Position numbers and translations under genes: made by a program. This document shows, piece by piece, positions 56,293 through 64,000 of a stretch of 64,000 nucleotides of DNA (positions are counted from its first letter, which is position 1; every line of letters begins with the position of its first letter). Under the pieces are notes generated by a model. That model saw only the letters and a program-made list of their open reading frames with translations. It did not search any database and was not told where the DNA came from. The DNA comes from Effusibacillus dendaii (GTDB taxonomy: Bacteria > Bacillota > Bacilli > Tumebacillales > Effusibacillaceae). The stretch is taken from the NCBI RefSeq assembly GCF_015097055.1, contig NZ_AP023366.1:2312001-2376000 (forward strand). The letters run 5' to 3'.

Positions 56293-56787
56293 ATGCTGAA
56301 TCGGATTATCCTGATCGGTCGTTTGACGGCTGACCCTGAACTGCGATATACATCGTCGGGCACAGCGGTGGCATCATTTACGTTGGCGATTGACCGTCCG
56401 CGAGTAAACCAAATGGGGGAGCGCGAAACCGATTTTATTAATATTGTGGTGTGGCAGAAACTGGGCGAGCTGTGTGCCCAGTATCTGAGAAAAGGCCGCT
56501 TGGCAGCGGTGGAAGGCCGCCTGCAAATCCGCAGTTACGAGAATAAAGAAGGACAACGGGTTCGCGTGGCGGAAGTAGTGGCGGACAATGTACGGTTTCT
56601 TGACCGCGGCGATAATTCCGGCAGTTTTGAAGGCTCCGGCTTCGGCGCTGCTGGCGGAGGCACAGGCAACAGCGGATTTGGAGGCTCTTCCGGTGGACGG
56701 GGACGCAGCAACAATCCGGGGAATGACGATCCGTTTATCGATGACGGCCGACCGATCGATATCTCGGACGACGATTTGCCGTTCTGA
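56293..56787 (+). CDS. ssb: Single-stranded DNA-binding protein
   Basis: The 164-residue protein has an OB-fold (LNRIILIGRLTADPELRYTS, FINIVVWQKLGELCAQYLRK), a glycine-rich linker (about residues 113-142) and the acidic tip DDDLPF that recruits partners. ATG at 56293 follows TTGGAGGAACACTC. The usual flanking rpsF and rpsR are not here, so this may be a second ssb or a relocated one. Confidence 0.96.
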   Translation: MLNRIILIGRLTADPELRYTSSGTAVASFTLAIDRPRVNQMGERETDFINIVVWQKLGELCAQYLRKGRLAAVEGRLQIRSYENKEGQRVRVAEVVADNVRFLDRGDNSGSFEGSGFGAAGGGTGNSGFGGSSGGRGRSNNPGNDDPFIDDGRPIDISDDDLPF

Positions 56788-56874
56788 CCAACGCAGCTTA
56801 CACTACAAGCAAAGCGAATCCGACAATATAATGCTGGAAAATCCTTTGAAATTCAAACTGGATCTCGTTAAGAT

Positions 56875-58131
56875 TCAGTTTATTTCAAGGGGTTTTTTAT
56901 TTTGGGCCTTTGAAACATCCTGTTGAAAACTTTGCAGGGGGGCAATTTGTGCGTTGCGGCCAGCACCCAGTCCTACAATCAGTTGAAATACGCTGGCTAA
57001 CATAAGCAGTAAAATCGATATGGTCCAAGCATGTGTAAGGTCATGCAGAAAACCGAACAGAACGGGACCCACTGCAGCAAGCAAATAGCCAATCGACTGT
57101 GCCATACCTGATAGTTCTGCTGCTTGATCGGCGTTTGATGCCCGCAAGGAAATGAAGGTAAGCGCCAGACTGATGCTGGCTCCCTGCCCGATCCCGATCA
57201 ATATGATCCATAGTGAGATCCATCGAGTACCGCCCATAAGAAGTCCTGCGTAACCGACGAGATAGAGAAGCGCAATAATGGTAACGAGACCGCGTTGATT
57301 TGAGAGACGTCCCGCCAGCACAGGGATAATGAATGTGACTGGCAGGCTGACAAACTGCATTAATGAGAGCATCCATCCTGCTGTACTGATGCTTATTCCT
57401 CTGTCATGGAGCATCTCGGGAATCCAAGCTACAGCCGCATAAAATCCCAGCGACTGCAGTCCCATAAACAGGGTCACTTGCCAAGCAAGCCTCGAACCCC
57501 ACAATTCGCGACCTTTCGCGCCGGAATAGGGGGAAGGCTGGTGGCGGAAACGTAACTGTGGAAACCAAACAATGACAGCGACTGCAGAAAAAATTGCCCA
57601 ACACATAAGCGTTCTGCGCCAGCCGAGACTGAATCCTTGTGCGATCGGCACACTCACGCCTGACGCAATGGCCCCCCAAATATTCATCGACATGGAGTAT
57701 ACACCTGTCATGAGCCCAACACAATTAGGGAATTCACGCTTGACTAGGCTTGGCAGCAGAACGTTGCCGACCGCAATGGCAAGACCCAGCACACCCGTCC
57801 CGATGAACAGCGCAACTACCGAAGGTAAAGAGCGCAGTATAATGCCAGCTGTGAGCACGATCAGACTTGCCAGCAACGTGTATTCCATCCCAAACAGGCG
57901 GGCTATCTTCGGTGCAAGAAGCGAAAGGACAGCGAAAGCGATCAGTGGAAGAGTAGTGAGCAGTCCCGCTAATGCGTTAGATAAGCCTGTATCGGAAACG
58001 ATTGCCCCAATCAAAGGACCCACTGTCGTAAGCGAGGCACGTAGATTGGACGCTACCAAAACAATTCCAACGATAAGCAGCACCATCTCAATCCGGGAGT
58101 GACCGTGTGTTTTCATCATACGATCTTTCAT
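56875..58131 (-). CDS. MFS transporter, CynX/NimT-type
   Basis: The 418-residue protein has about 12 membrane segments. It starts with VLLIVGIVLVASNLRASLTT and GPLIGAIVSDTGLSNALAG, as in the CynX/YycB branch of the MFS. It is an exporter or importer of small organic anions or drugs; the substrate is unknown. ATG at 58131 sits 6 nt behind AGAAGG; several ATGs are clustered there. It is divergent from a MarR regulator. Confidence 0.88.
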   Translation of the reverse strand: MKDRMMKTHGHSRIEMVLLIVGIVLVASNLRASLTTVGPLIGAIVSDTGLSNALAGLLTTLPLIAFAVLSLLAPKIARLFGMEYTLLASLIVLTAGIILRSLPSVVALFIGTGVLGLAIAVGNVLLPSLVKREFPNCVGLMTGVYSMSMNIWGAIASGVSVPIAQGFSLGWRRTLMCWAIFSAVAVIVWFPQLRFRHQPSPYSGAKGRELWGSRLAWQVTLFMGLQSLGFYAAVAWIPEMLHDRGISISTAGWMLSLMQFVSLPVTFIIPVLAGRLSNQRGLVTIIALLYLVGYAGLLMGGTRWISLWIILIGIGQGASISLALTFISLRASNADQAAELSGMAQSIGYLLAAVGPVLFGFLHDLTHAWTISILLLMLASVFQLIVGLGAGRNAQIAPLQSFQQDVSKAQNKKPLEIN

Positions 58132-58280
58132 CATCATCCTTCTTTCTCGTTTTGCTGTTGCAAAGTGGACATCGTTCCCTTTATGTACGTACTTAAAATG
58201 ATTATACATAATAAACCCGGCATATTTGTCGTACTGAAATTTTTTCGTGCATGATTGTATCAGGAGCTATTCGAGAATTG

Positions 58281-58304
58281 ATAATTAATGTATTATACAA
58301 TTAT
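58281..58304. promoter_or_regulatory. Possible MarR operator
   Basis: ATAATT and AATTAT, 12 bp apart, form an imperfect AT-rich palindrome in the 199-nt gap between the transporter and MarR starts. Confidence 0.4.
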
Positions 58305-58330
58305 TGCATGATACATATAAGGTGATGAAA

Positions 58331-58777
58331 ATGAACCGACATGAACTATTAGAATTTCGTTTATTTGTTCAAAAATGTATCCGTTTGTTTGGATCGCTGG
58401 ATCAAACGGTCACTCCTTGCGGGTTTCACTTGTCCCCTTCACAAGTATTCGCATTACAGGAATTAGAACACAAAACATTGACTGTCGTTGAACTTGCGAA
58501 CTCGTTAAAACTGGACCGCAGTTCTGTAAGTCGTCTGGTGGATCAGCTTGTTAAAGCTGAATTTGTTCATCGAGAACCCAATCGTAACAATCGGCGGGAA
58601 GTGATACTCAGCTTGACAGAAAAAGGGACAAACACATTGCAGAGGGTACGAGACCAATCAGTAGAGTTTTATAAAAGATTGCTTTCAAAAGCTTCGGAGG
58701 ATGGGCAGAAACAAATATTTGAAGGATTCAAACTGTTTACCACGATATTGGAGAGCGAAAAGGGGGATGTGAAATGA
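58331..58777 (+). CDS. MarR family transcriptional regulator
   Basis: The 148-residue winged-helix protein shows LSPSQVFALQELEHKTLTVV, ELANSLKLDRSSVSRLVDQL and RREVILSLTEKGTNTLQRV. The start ATG at 58331 follows AAGGTGATGAAA. It is divergent from the MFS transporter and probably represses it. Confidence 0.92.
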   Translation: MNRHELLEFRLFVQKCIRLFGSLDQTVTPCGFHLSPSQVFALQELEHKTLTVVELANSLKLDRSSVSRLVDQLVKAEFVHREPNRNNRREVILSLTEKGTNTLQRVRDQSVEFYKRLLSKASEDGQKQIFEGFKLFTTILESEKGDVK

Positions 58778-59048
58778 AGAGTGGTCAAGCGGCAACCTCC
58801 GTTTTTTCGATAATAATATCATTCCTGGCATGACAACATCACATGATTCATATGTTGCTCTTGATGTTGATTGGTGGATCTGCCGATATCATGGCGACCA
58901 TGTCTGCGTTTTTATGGGTTCGCCGAACGATGATACTGGTATCGCTGGGTTTCGTAATAAAAACGGTATCCGAATTTGGTTGGTAAACCCTGAACGCTTT
59001 TATGGAATCCGTTCCACAAAGGGGCGTTCAGGGTCTTGGGGAGTGTTC
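58778..59048. other. Region between MarR and DUF2062 genes
   Basis: A 44- to 47-codon hydrophobic frame (from ATG 58843 or 58852; LLLMLIGGSADIMATMSAFL) has no visible ribosome site and is not called as a gene. It may be a remnant of a membrane protein. At about 58989..59037 a stem CCCTGAACGC / GCGTTCAGGG with a long loop lies between convergent genes and may terminate both. Confidence 0.4.
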
Positions 59049-59543
59049 TTAAAGTTCTTCCACAGACGCTTTGGCCGCACGCTTTTCTTCACTTTTCTTT
59101 AGGCGATGCTTGCGGTTTACTTCGTACAAATAGCGGACCGGGAAATAGGAAAGGATCCCTAAAATAACCGCAAACAGGGTCATTCCCATCAGTGTTTTTA
59201 AATATCCGTATATATAGGGCGGGATGCCGTGTAACCGATGCGGCAACAGCCAACTCCCCAGCATGTGGCCAAATGGCAGCAGAACGGCAGGAAGCAGTGA
59301 GACTTTGCCGATAATATTGCCGATAATGGCGGCGGGGAGAGAACCGCCGGACAGCCGGACAGCCGGATAAAAAAGAATATAGCCAAGGTATGCAGTCACC
59401 GGAAGCATCATTTCAAGACCGAAACCAACGGCAAATCCCATTGCTACATACCTGGCGCCGCCTGGTGATCGAAGCAGTTTCAGATATTGGGTCCGCATCG
59501 AACGTTTAAGCTTAACATATCGGGAATGTTGGGGATTGGGCAT
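59049..59543 (-). CDS. DUF2062 membrane protein
   Basis: The 164-residue protein has about three membrane segments and the DUF2062 pattern GGARYVAMGFAVGFGLEMML with AAIIGNIIGKVSLLPAVLLP. Ends are basic. The function is unknown. It lies 39 nt after the M20 peptidase gene on the same strand. Confidence 0.85.
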   Translation of the reverse strand: MPNPQHSRYVKLKRSMRTQYLKLLRSPGGARYVAMGFAVGFGLEMMLPVTAYLGYILFYPAVRLSGGSLPAAIIGNIIGKVSLLPAVLLPFGHMLGSWLLPHRLHGIPPYIYGYLKTLMGMTLFAVILGILSYFPVRYLYEVNRKHRLKKSEEKRAAKASVEEL

Positions 59544-59582
59544 GAACAGTCTCCTTTTTGCAGAGGTCCAGATTTTGGCGGA

Positions 59583-60959
59583 TCAAACCGGTGTATTGGC
59601 CAATTCAAACCAATAATGGCATAGCGTCAGTAATCCCAGATCAAAATTCTCCAAGTGAAAATGTTCATTGGGAGCATGGAAGTTTTCATTCGGTAAACCG
59701 AACCCCATCAAAACGACAGGCAGATGAAGCAACCGATTGAATGTGGCTACAATCGGAATCGATCCTCCCATCCGCGTAAAAGCGGCAGCAACCCCGTATG
59801 CTTTTTCGTAGGCTCGACTGGCTGCTTGAATCGCCGGATGATCGATTGGCGTCATAAAAGGATAGCCTTTGTCGAAGGGAGTCACTTGCACAGTTACACC
59901 GGGAGGCGTATGTTTTTGTATATGTTTCCGAAGCAATTCCACAATTTGGTCCGGTTCCTGATCAGGAACCAATCGGCAAGTAATTTTGGCATGCGCTTCT
60001 GAAGGAAGCACCGTTTTAATGCCCTCGCCTTGAAAACCGCCGTAAATCCCGTTTACTTCCAATGTCGGTCGAACCCAGGTTCGCTCCAGCATGGAAAATC
60101 CTTTTTCGCCGAAAAGAGCCGGCACCTCAAGCTCCTGCCGAACCTTCTCTTCGTCCATCTGCAAAAATTGATAGGCAGCTCGTTCTTCCTCTGTAATAGG
60201 AATCACCTGGTCATAAAAACCGTCTATCAAAATATGCCCCTCTTCATCACGCATGGAATCGAGCAGTCGCACTAACGCATGGATTGGATTTTGCACGGCG
60301 CCGCCGAACAGGCCGGAATGCTGGTCACTCTTGGGGCCTTTTACATCAATCTGCAAGCCGCACAAGCCTCGTAAACCTGTACAAATAGCGGGTCGACCTT
60401 TATCCAGCATTGGCGTGTCCGAGATGACCAGAACATCGGCTGCCAGCAGATTTTGATTCACTTCCACAAAACGGTCCAGATTGGGGCTGCCAACCTCTTC
60501 TTCGCCTTCGATGCAGAATTTTATGTTCAAAGGAAGCGTTCCCGTTGTGTGAAGGATTGCTTCCAACGCTTTGATATGCATAAATGTTTGACCTTTATCA
60601 TCACTTGCGCCGCGGGCGAAAATTTTGTTATCCCGTATGTCAGGCTCAAACGGCGGCGTGTCCCATAACCCAATCGGATCAACCGGCTGCACGTCATAGT
60701 GACCGTAAATCAGCACGGTGGGCTTGTTCGGCGCATGCAGCCAGTCGGCGTAAACGACAGGGTTGCCGTTCGTGGGCATTACCTGAACATGATCAAATCC
60801 GGCAGACTGCAAGTTTTTTGCGAGCCAATCGGCTGCTTCTTTAATATGTGGTTTATGTTCGGACAGAGCGCTAATACTTGGAATGGAAAGAAATTCTTTC
60901 AGTTCATCAAGATGTGCAGTACGCTTATCTTTCAACCATTGTTGCACATGTTGTTCCAT
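59583..60959 (-). CDS. M20 family dipeptidase
   Basis: The 458-residue zinc peptidase shows LIYGHYDVQPVD and GASDDKGQTFMHIKALEAIL, and the catalytic and metal segment CIEGEEEVGSPNLD. A dimerisation domain lies near residues 200-330, and GGSIPIVATFNRLL near the C-terminus. It cleaves dipeptides or similar amides in the cytoplasm. The start follows GGGGTGATTATAA. Confidence 0.94.
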   Translation of the reverse strand: MEQHVQQWLKDKRTAHLDELKEFLSIPSISALSEHKPHIKEAADWLAKNLQSAGFDHVQVMPTNGNPVVYADWLHAPNKPTVLIYGHYDVQPVDPIGLWDTPPFEPDIRDNKIFARGASDDKGQTFMHIKALEAILHTTGTLPLNIKFCIEGEEEVGSPNLDRFVEVNQNLLAADVLVISDTPMLDKGRPAICTGLRGLCGLQIDVKGPKSDQHSGLFGGAVQNPIHALVRLLDSMRDEEGHILIDGFYDQVIPITEEERAAYQFLQMDEEKVRQELEVPALFGEKGFSMLERTWVRPTLEVNGIYGGFQGEGIKTVLPSEAHAKITCRLVPDQEPDQIVELLRKHIQKHTPPGVTVQVTPFDKGYPFMTPIDHPAIQAASRAYEKAYGVAAAFTRMGGSIPIVATFNRLLHLPVVLMGFGLPNENFHAPNEHFHLENFDLGLLTLCHYWFELANTPV

Positions 60960-61039
60960 TTATAATCACCCCTGACCCCATGTCTTCCTTGATTGTACCA
61001 CAACAGAAACGGGGCACACTACGTTCAGGAGGTGATAAC

Positions 61040-61225
61040 ATGTCAGACCGTGGAACAAACAATGCTCCGAATACGAGAAATCCGGATCGGCCACCTTCAA
61101 AACCCGGACGTTTGGACCAATTTGCGGATGATTTGAATGAAACGCCCAACCCCCAATTGAAAGGGGACGTGACGTCACACGACGAAGCGGGGGATTTGCG
61201 GAGAGATCGATTCGGCGGACCCTGA
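61040..61225 (+). CDS. Small hydrophilic protein of unknown function
   Basis: The 61-residue protein is rich in Asn, Pro, Asp and Arg (NNAPNTRNPDRPPSKPGR) and probably disordered. A strong AGGAGGTGATAAC precedes the ATG, and a terminator follows at 61249, so it is very likely expressed. The composition recalls small spore or stress proteins, but no family is recognised. Confidence 0.65.
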   Translation: MSDRGTNNAPNTRNPDRPPSKPGRLDQFADDLNETPNPQLKGDVTSHDEAGDLRRDRFGGP

Positions 61226-61248
61226 CGGCGTGGATCGGTTATTTATGG

Positions 61249-61278
61249 ATCGACCGTGAAAGCGGTCGATTTTTTATA
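61249..61278 (+). terminator. Terminator after the 61-residue gene
   Basis: ATCGACCG TGAAAG CGGTCGAT is followed by six T. Confidence 0.9.
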
Positions 61279-61457
61279 CTGCTATCACCGATGATCTCTT
61301 TTAATAAAAGTAAATCTACTATCAGGTCTTCATTTAATTGAAATAGGATAAGCTATGACATTTGGCTTCCAGTTCTAGTACATCCCAATGACACATACTA
61401 TCAAAAGCTAATGCAAACGTAAAACCGAAGTGATTTATAAAAGGAGGTTATCATACG

Positions 61458-62265
61458 TGAACTTGTCTGAGTATGCAAATTAAGACGGGGTCGGATTGGC
61501 TGATTTGGTCAGGCGAAAGGAAGCTACCCCAAGGGAACTGGTAGATGCTGCATTAGCGGGGATCGAAGTAGTAAACCCAGAACTAAACTCTGTCGTTAAC
61601 ATTCTGGATGAACAGGCAGACAGAGAGATTACGAATGACTGCATTAATGTTTTGCATGATACGATAAAACTTTGTGAAGAGCTTGGACATGAAGTTGTTG
61701 AAGCTTCCCCACAGATTGATGTTGAAGCGCATTCTTTTGCTACACTTCGAGTTTGGTCCGCAAACCTAGCCAATATGATGAACGGAGTATCCAAAGCCTT
61801 AAATCGTGTTCCTTCGGAGGAAAATCTTGAAGCAGCAAGCTTTGCCTGTTATCAGTACGGTCAAGCAATGACTGCACCCGAGTTACTGGAAGCAATCGAC
61901 ATCATGGCAATGGTTACAAGGTCGGTCGGCCAGTTTTTCACAAAATATGATATTTTTATCACCTACAACAGCCCAACCGCCTCTCCCTCTCGGCGAATTA
62001 AATCAAAATGCTACAGAAATTAATGCAAAACAATGGACCGAACAAATATTCACCTATGCTCCGTTTACCAACCTTTTCAACACCACCGGCCAGCCCGCCA
62101 TCTCCCTACCTTTGGGATGGAGCAGCGACGGCTTGCCAATTGGAATGCAGTTCGCTGGACGCTTCGCCGACGAGGCGACGCTTCTCAGATTGGCCGGTCA
62201 ACTTGAAAACGCCAGCCGGTGGTCTTTCCTTTTCTGTAATGAGAGAATTCGTTATGCGTTGAAGT
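61458..62265 (+). pseudogene. Amidase signature enzyme, internally deleted
   Basis: GTG at 61458 behind AAAGGAGG begins NLSEYAN, then TAA, then GVGLADLVRRKEATPRELVD, which is the start of an amidase. After NILDEQADREI the reading jumps to LCEELGHEVVEASPQID, so the central region with the Ser-Ser-Lys triad is lost. A frameshift near 61960 moves the rest to another frame (TTAQPPLPLGELNQ, FNTTGQPAISLPLGWSSDGL). The gene is dead. Confidence 0.87.
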
Positions 62266-62304
62266 CGAGCCGATTGATTCCAATCCGTGCTAAGCTTATG
62301 ATGT

Positions 62305-62337
62305 GACACTCCTTATAAGCTAAGGGGTGTTTTTTTG
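62305..62337 (+). terminator. Terminator after the amidase pseudogene
   Basis: ACACTCCTT / AAGGGGTGT is followed by seven T. Confidence 0.85.
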
Positions 62338-62555
62338 TTACAATTTTCCGGATAGGAGGTGGTACCGATTAGAGACTTTACTTACTACAAATGCCCAGCC
62401 CCCCTCCTACTCGATTTTCATTTGGATAAAAATTCGTCAACCCATATTTACCCCTGAAAACAAAATTTTTGTGAACTATTTATGGATTTTTTGTGACGTT
62501 TTTGAAAAGTTCTGTTAAAATGATGGTAAGTAACAGAAGAAATGGGGCGACAATA

Positions 62556-62801
62556 ATGGGCAAGTTTCTGACAACTATGTACTTAGTTATTGCATTTTAT
62601 TGTATCGTAAGCGCTTTTCTTGCCGCTCAGGTGCACGAATATCAACACACCATGTTATCCTTCTTTCTGGCAGTGTTTAATCTGGCGATATTTGCAATTT
62701 TTCGTAAAGATTCAAAACGCCCTAAATTAAAATTGATACTGGGTAGTAAACAGAAAGAAGTATTGAGCATTAAACAAAAACAGGCGATAACCCGAGGGTA
62801 A
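62556..62801 (+). CDS. Small membrane protein of unknown function
   Basis: The 81-residue protein has two hydrophobic segments (about residues 7-26 and 34-50) and a basic C-terminal half (RKDSKRPKLKLILGSKQK). ATG at 62556 follows GGGGCGAC; an in-frame extension upstream lacks a site. A TTGTGA..TTAAAAT promoter-like pair lies at about 62490..62520. The family is not recognised. Confidence 0.6.
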   Translation: MGKFLTTMYLVIAFYCIVSAFLAAQVHEYQHTMLSFFLAVFNLAIFAIFRKDSKRPKLKLILGSKQKEVLSIKQKQAITRG

Positions 62802-62815
62802 GCCGCCTGTTTTTG
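62775..62815. terminator. Bidirectional terminator
   Basis: CAAAAACAGGCG / CGCCTGTTTTTG pairs over 12 bp between the small membrane gene (plus) and qoxD (minus), with T-runs in both directions. Confidence 0.85.
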
Positions 62816-62855
62816 TTGGAACGATTTAATAGTTGTTATGCTGTGCATCCACGTA

Positions 62856-63140
62856 TTAAATGTAACCCCAGATCATGCTTAGTAATGTACCGAAAACGGT
62901 AACTAAAGCTATTAACAATCCATAGTATACGTTTGTATAGATTGCCCCTTTATCCTCAGTTTCACCAGCGTGCATAAACACAACCAGCTGAAGGCCTGCT
63001 TGTACGAATGCCGTTACAAGAAGAACCGTCATGCCTACTGGAAATGACATGTCCAGAAAGTAAACCAAAAGAGCAACTGCAGTCAGGATCAGTGAGAATA
63101 CAAAACCCATTACTTGTTTGAGTGGAAATAACTCTTTCAT
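62856..63140 (-). CDS. qoxD: Cytochrome quinol oxidase subunit IV
   Basis: The 94-residue protein has three membrane segments and the pattern KQVMGFVFSLILTAVALLVY with AFVQAGLQLVVFMHAGE, as in subunit IV of aa3/bo3-type quinol oxidases. It stabilises the oxidase complex. ATG at 63140 follows GAAAGGAATGATGTAAAC. It is the last gene of the qox operon. Confidence 0.9.
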   Translation of the reverse strand: MKELFPLKQVMGFVFSLILTAVALLVYFLDMSFPVGMTVLLVTAFVQAGLQLVVFMHAGETEDKGAIYTNVYYGLLIALVTVFGTLLSMIWGYI

Positions 63141-63142
63141 GT

Positions 63143-63739
63143 TTACATCATTCCTTTCAGGTAGATGAAGCTGAAGATGAAGATCCATACTACGTCCAGG
63201 AAATGCCAGTAAAGAGAGAAGATGAACGATTTATTGGCTGTTTCAGGAGTCAATCCGCGCTTAGCAACCTGCAGCATGATGGATAATCCCCAGAAAAAAC
63301 CTAAGGTAACGTGCGCCCCATGTGTTCCTAATGTTGTTAACAGGATCGATGTAAATGCACTGGTTTGGATCCCTGCTCCAATGTGAACATAATGAACGAA
63401 TTCAGAAATTTCAACCGCTAAGAATCCAGCACCAAGAAGCAGTGTGACAGCAAAAAATGACAACATCGCTTTCTTATTGCCGAGACGCATCGCGTGAACT
63501 GCAAGACCGATGGTAAAACTACTTGTTAAAAGCACGACAGTTTCAATCAGTACGGGAGTGATTTCGAAAATCTCTGCTCCAGAAGGGCCGTTGCCCGTAC
63601 GATCAACTAATGTGAAATAGGACGCGAAAAGCGTTGCAAAAAGCATGATTTCGGCACCCAGGAAAATCCAAAAACCTAACACTTTTAGGCGATTTTCTTC
63701 CGTACTGTATTCAAGTGGCAGCGAGTGATCAATTTTCAT
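63143..63739 (-). CDS. qoxC: Cytochrome quinol oxidase subunit III
   Basis: The 198-residue protein has five membrane segments and the heme-copper subunit III pattern KVLGFWIFLGAEIMLFATLF, FTSILLTTLGTHGAHVTLGF and SLYWHFLDVVWIFIFSFIYL. The start overlaps the qoxB stop (TAATG). It belongs to the terminal oxidase that reduces oxygen with menaquinol. Confidence 0.95.
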   Translation of the reverse strand: MKIDHSLPLEYSTEENRLKVLGFWIFLGAEIMLFATLFASYFTLVDRTGNGPSGAEIFEITPVLIETVVLLTSSFTIGLAVHAMRLGNKKAMLSFFAVTLLLGAGFLAVEISEFVHYVHIGAGIQTSAFTSILLTTLGTHGAHVTLGFFWGLSIMLQVAKRGLTPETANKSFIFSLYWHFLDVVWIFIFSFIYLKGMM

Positions 63740-64000
63740 TAGTTAGCACCTCGCAATTTTGTTTCTGTCCCTTCAATTTCTTCAATTTGTTCAACGGAAA
63801 TGTAATGGCCGTGATCTTTCTCGAATGAACGGTGAGCCATACAAGCAAAAATACCGATTGTCGAAAGGATTACCAGAGGCCATATAGCGAATACAAACGC
63901 AAAGCCCCAGATGAAGAAGATAACACCCATGATAAACGGGACGCCACTGCTATTTGGCATATGGATCTTTTCATACTTGCCTTTGAATAATACATGACCT
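63739..64000 (-). CDS. qoxB: Cytochrome quinol oxidase subunit I, C-terminal end only
   Basis: The frame enters from the right edge. The last 86 residues show KYEKIHMPNSSGVPFIMGV, two hydrophobic segments (GVIFFIWGFAFVFAIWPLVI and LSTIGIFACMA) and the tail HYISVEQIEEIEGTE. This is the C-terminal part of subunit I; the heme and copper ligands lie outside the window. The internal ATG at 63960 is not the start. Confidence 0.88.
   Translation of the reverse strand, partial: GHVLFKGKYEKIHMPNSSGVPFIMGVIFFIWGFAFVFAIWPLVILSTIGIFACMAHRSFEKDHGHYISVEQIEEIEGTETKLRGAN

Noticed and set aside
58830-59102. 90-codon plus-strand frame between MarR and DUF2062
   Set aside because: No motif, no ribosome site, and it runs into the opposite gene end across a terminator-like hairpin.
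61458-61484. Stop codon in the amidase as a second recoding event
   Set aside because: The codon is TAA, and the gene also lacks its catalytic centre and is frameshifted, so it is simply decayed.

Overview
This window spans the replication origin of a spore-forming Bacillales bacterium. The gene order around dnaA follows Bacillus subtilis closely on both sides, and sporulation genes (csfB/gin, bofA, yyaC, spoIIIJ, jag) are present. The moderate GC content, the small-type SRP RNA and the accessory gene set would suit a relative of the Alicyclobacillaceae (Effusibacillus or Tumebacillus type). That placement is an inference from gene content, and nothing here was compared with a database.

Left arm (1-31274, nearly all on the minus strand, pointing away from the origin): holB (cut by the window edge), yaaR, tmk, a YaaO-type decarboxylase, an ACT-domain malic enzyme (plus strand), csfB, bofA, yaaL, recR, yaaK, dnaX, SRP RNA, tRNA-Ser(CGA), tadA, a PadR regulator with its membrane partner, tRNA-Arg(CCT), two divergent XRE regulators with visible operators, a short ORF-less group II intron behind the terminator of tRNA-Ser(GCT), serS, pdxT-pdxS, a 50-residue membrane peptide, dacA, guaB, yaaC with a polyprenyl synthase and a UbiA prenyltransferase (plus strand), then gyrA, gyrB, remB, recF, yaaA, dnaN and dnaA. 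DnaA-box clusters flank dnaA on both sides, and a DnaA-trio next to an AT-rich tract marks the probable unwinding site between dnaA and dnaN.

Right arm (31275-43670, plus strand): rpmH, rnpA, yidD, yidC/spoIIIJ, jag, mnmE, mnmG, rsmG, noc, soj and spo0J, with two parS sites inside spo0J and a Noc-site match before noc. These are followed by a cysteine-desulfurase-like enzyme, a DUF554 protein and a DUF4446 protein. Together the two arms cover initiation, clamp loading, supercoiling, recombinational repair, ribosome and tRNA maturation, membrane insertion and chromosome segregation.

Accessory part (43700-62800): an IS91-like transposase remnant split by an IS607-family element (serine recombinase plus TnpB), an IS110-family element with a frameshifted transposase and a long untranslated leader, yyaC, a CvpA-like protein, an MscS channel, DUF951, DUF3892, a cold-shock protein, a DEAD-box helicase, ychF, ssb, a MarR/MFS pair, DUF2062 and an M20 dipeptidase. 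Several genes here are broken (DUF3800, YbaK, amidase). The most striking item is a peroxiredoxin-like gene at 53412-53912. It is open from a good ribosome binding site to its stop except for one in-frame TGA, exactly where the catalytic cysteine of a WCxxC motif belongs, and a small hairpin lies 15 nt downstream. It is therefore a candidate selenoprotein (UxxC). The right edge (62856-64000) carries the end of a quinol oxidase operon (qoxB end, qoxC, qoxD).

Several short repeats are scattered through intergenic space: a 57-bp leader shared by the decarboxylase and bofA that includes the Shine-Dalgarno sequence, an 86-88 bp pair, a GGCTTGGC-hairpin family and a 71-bp palindrome.
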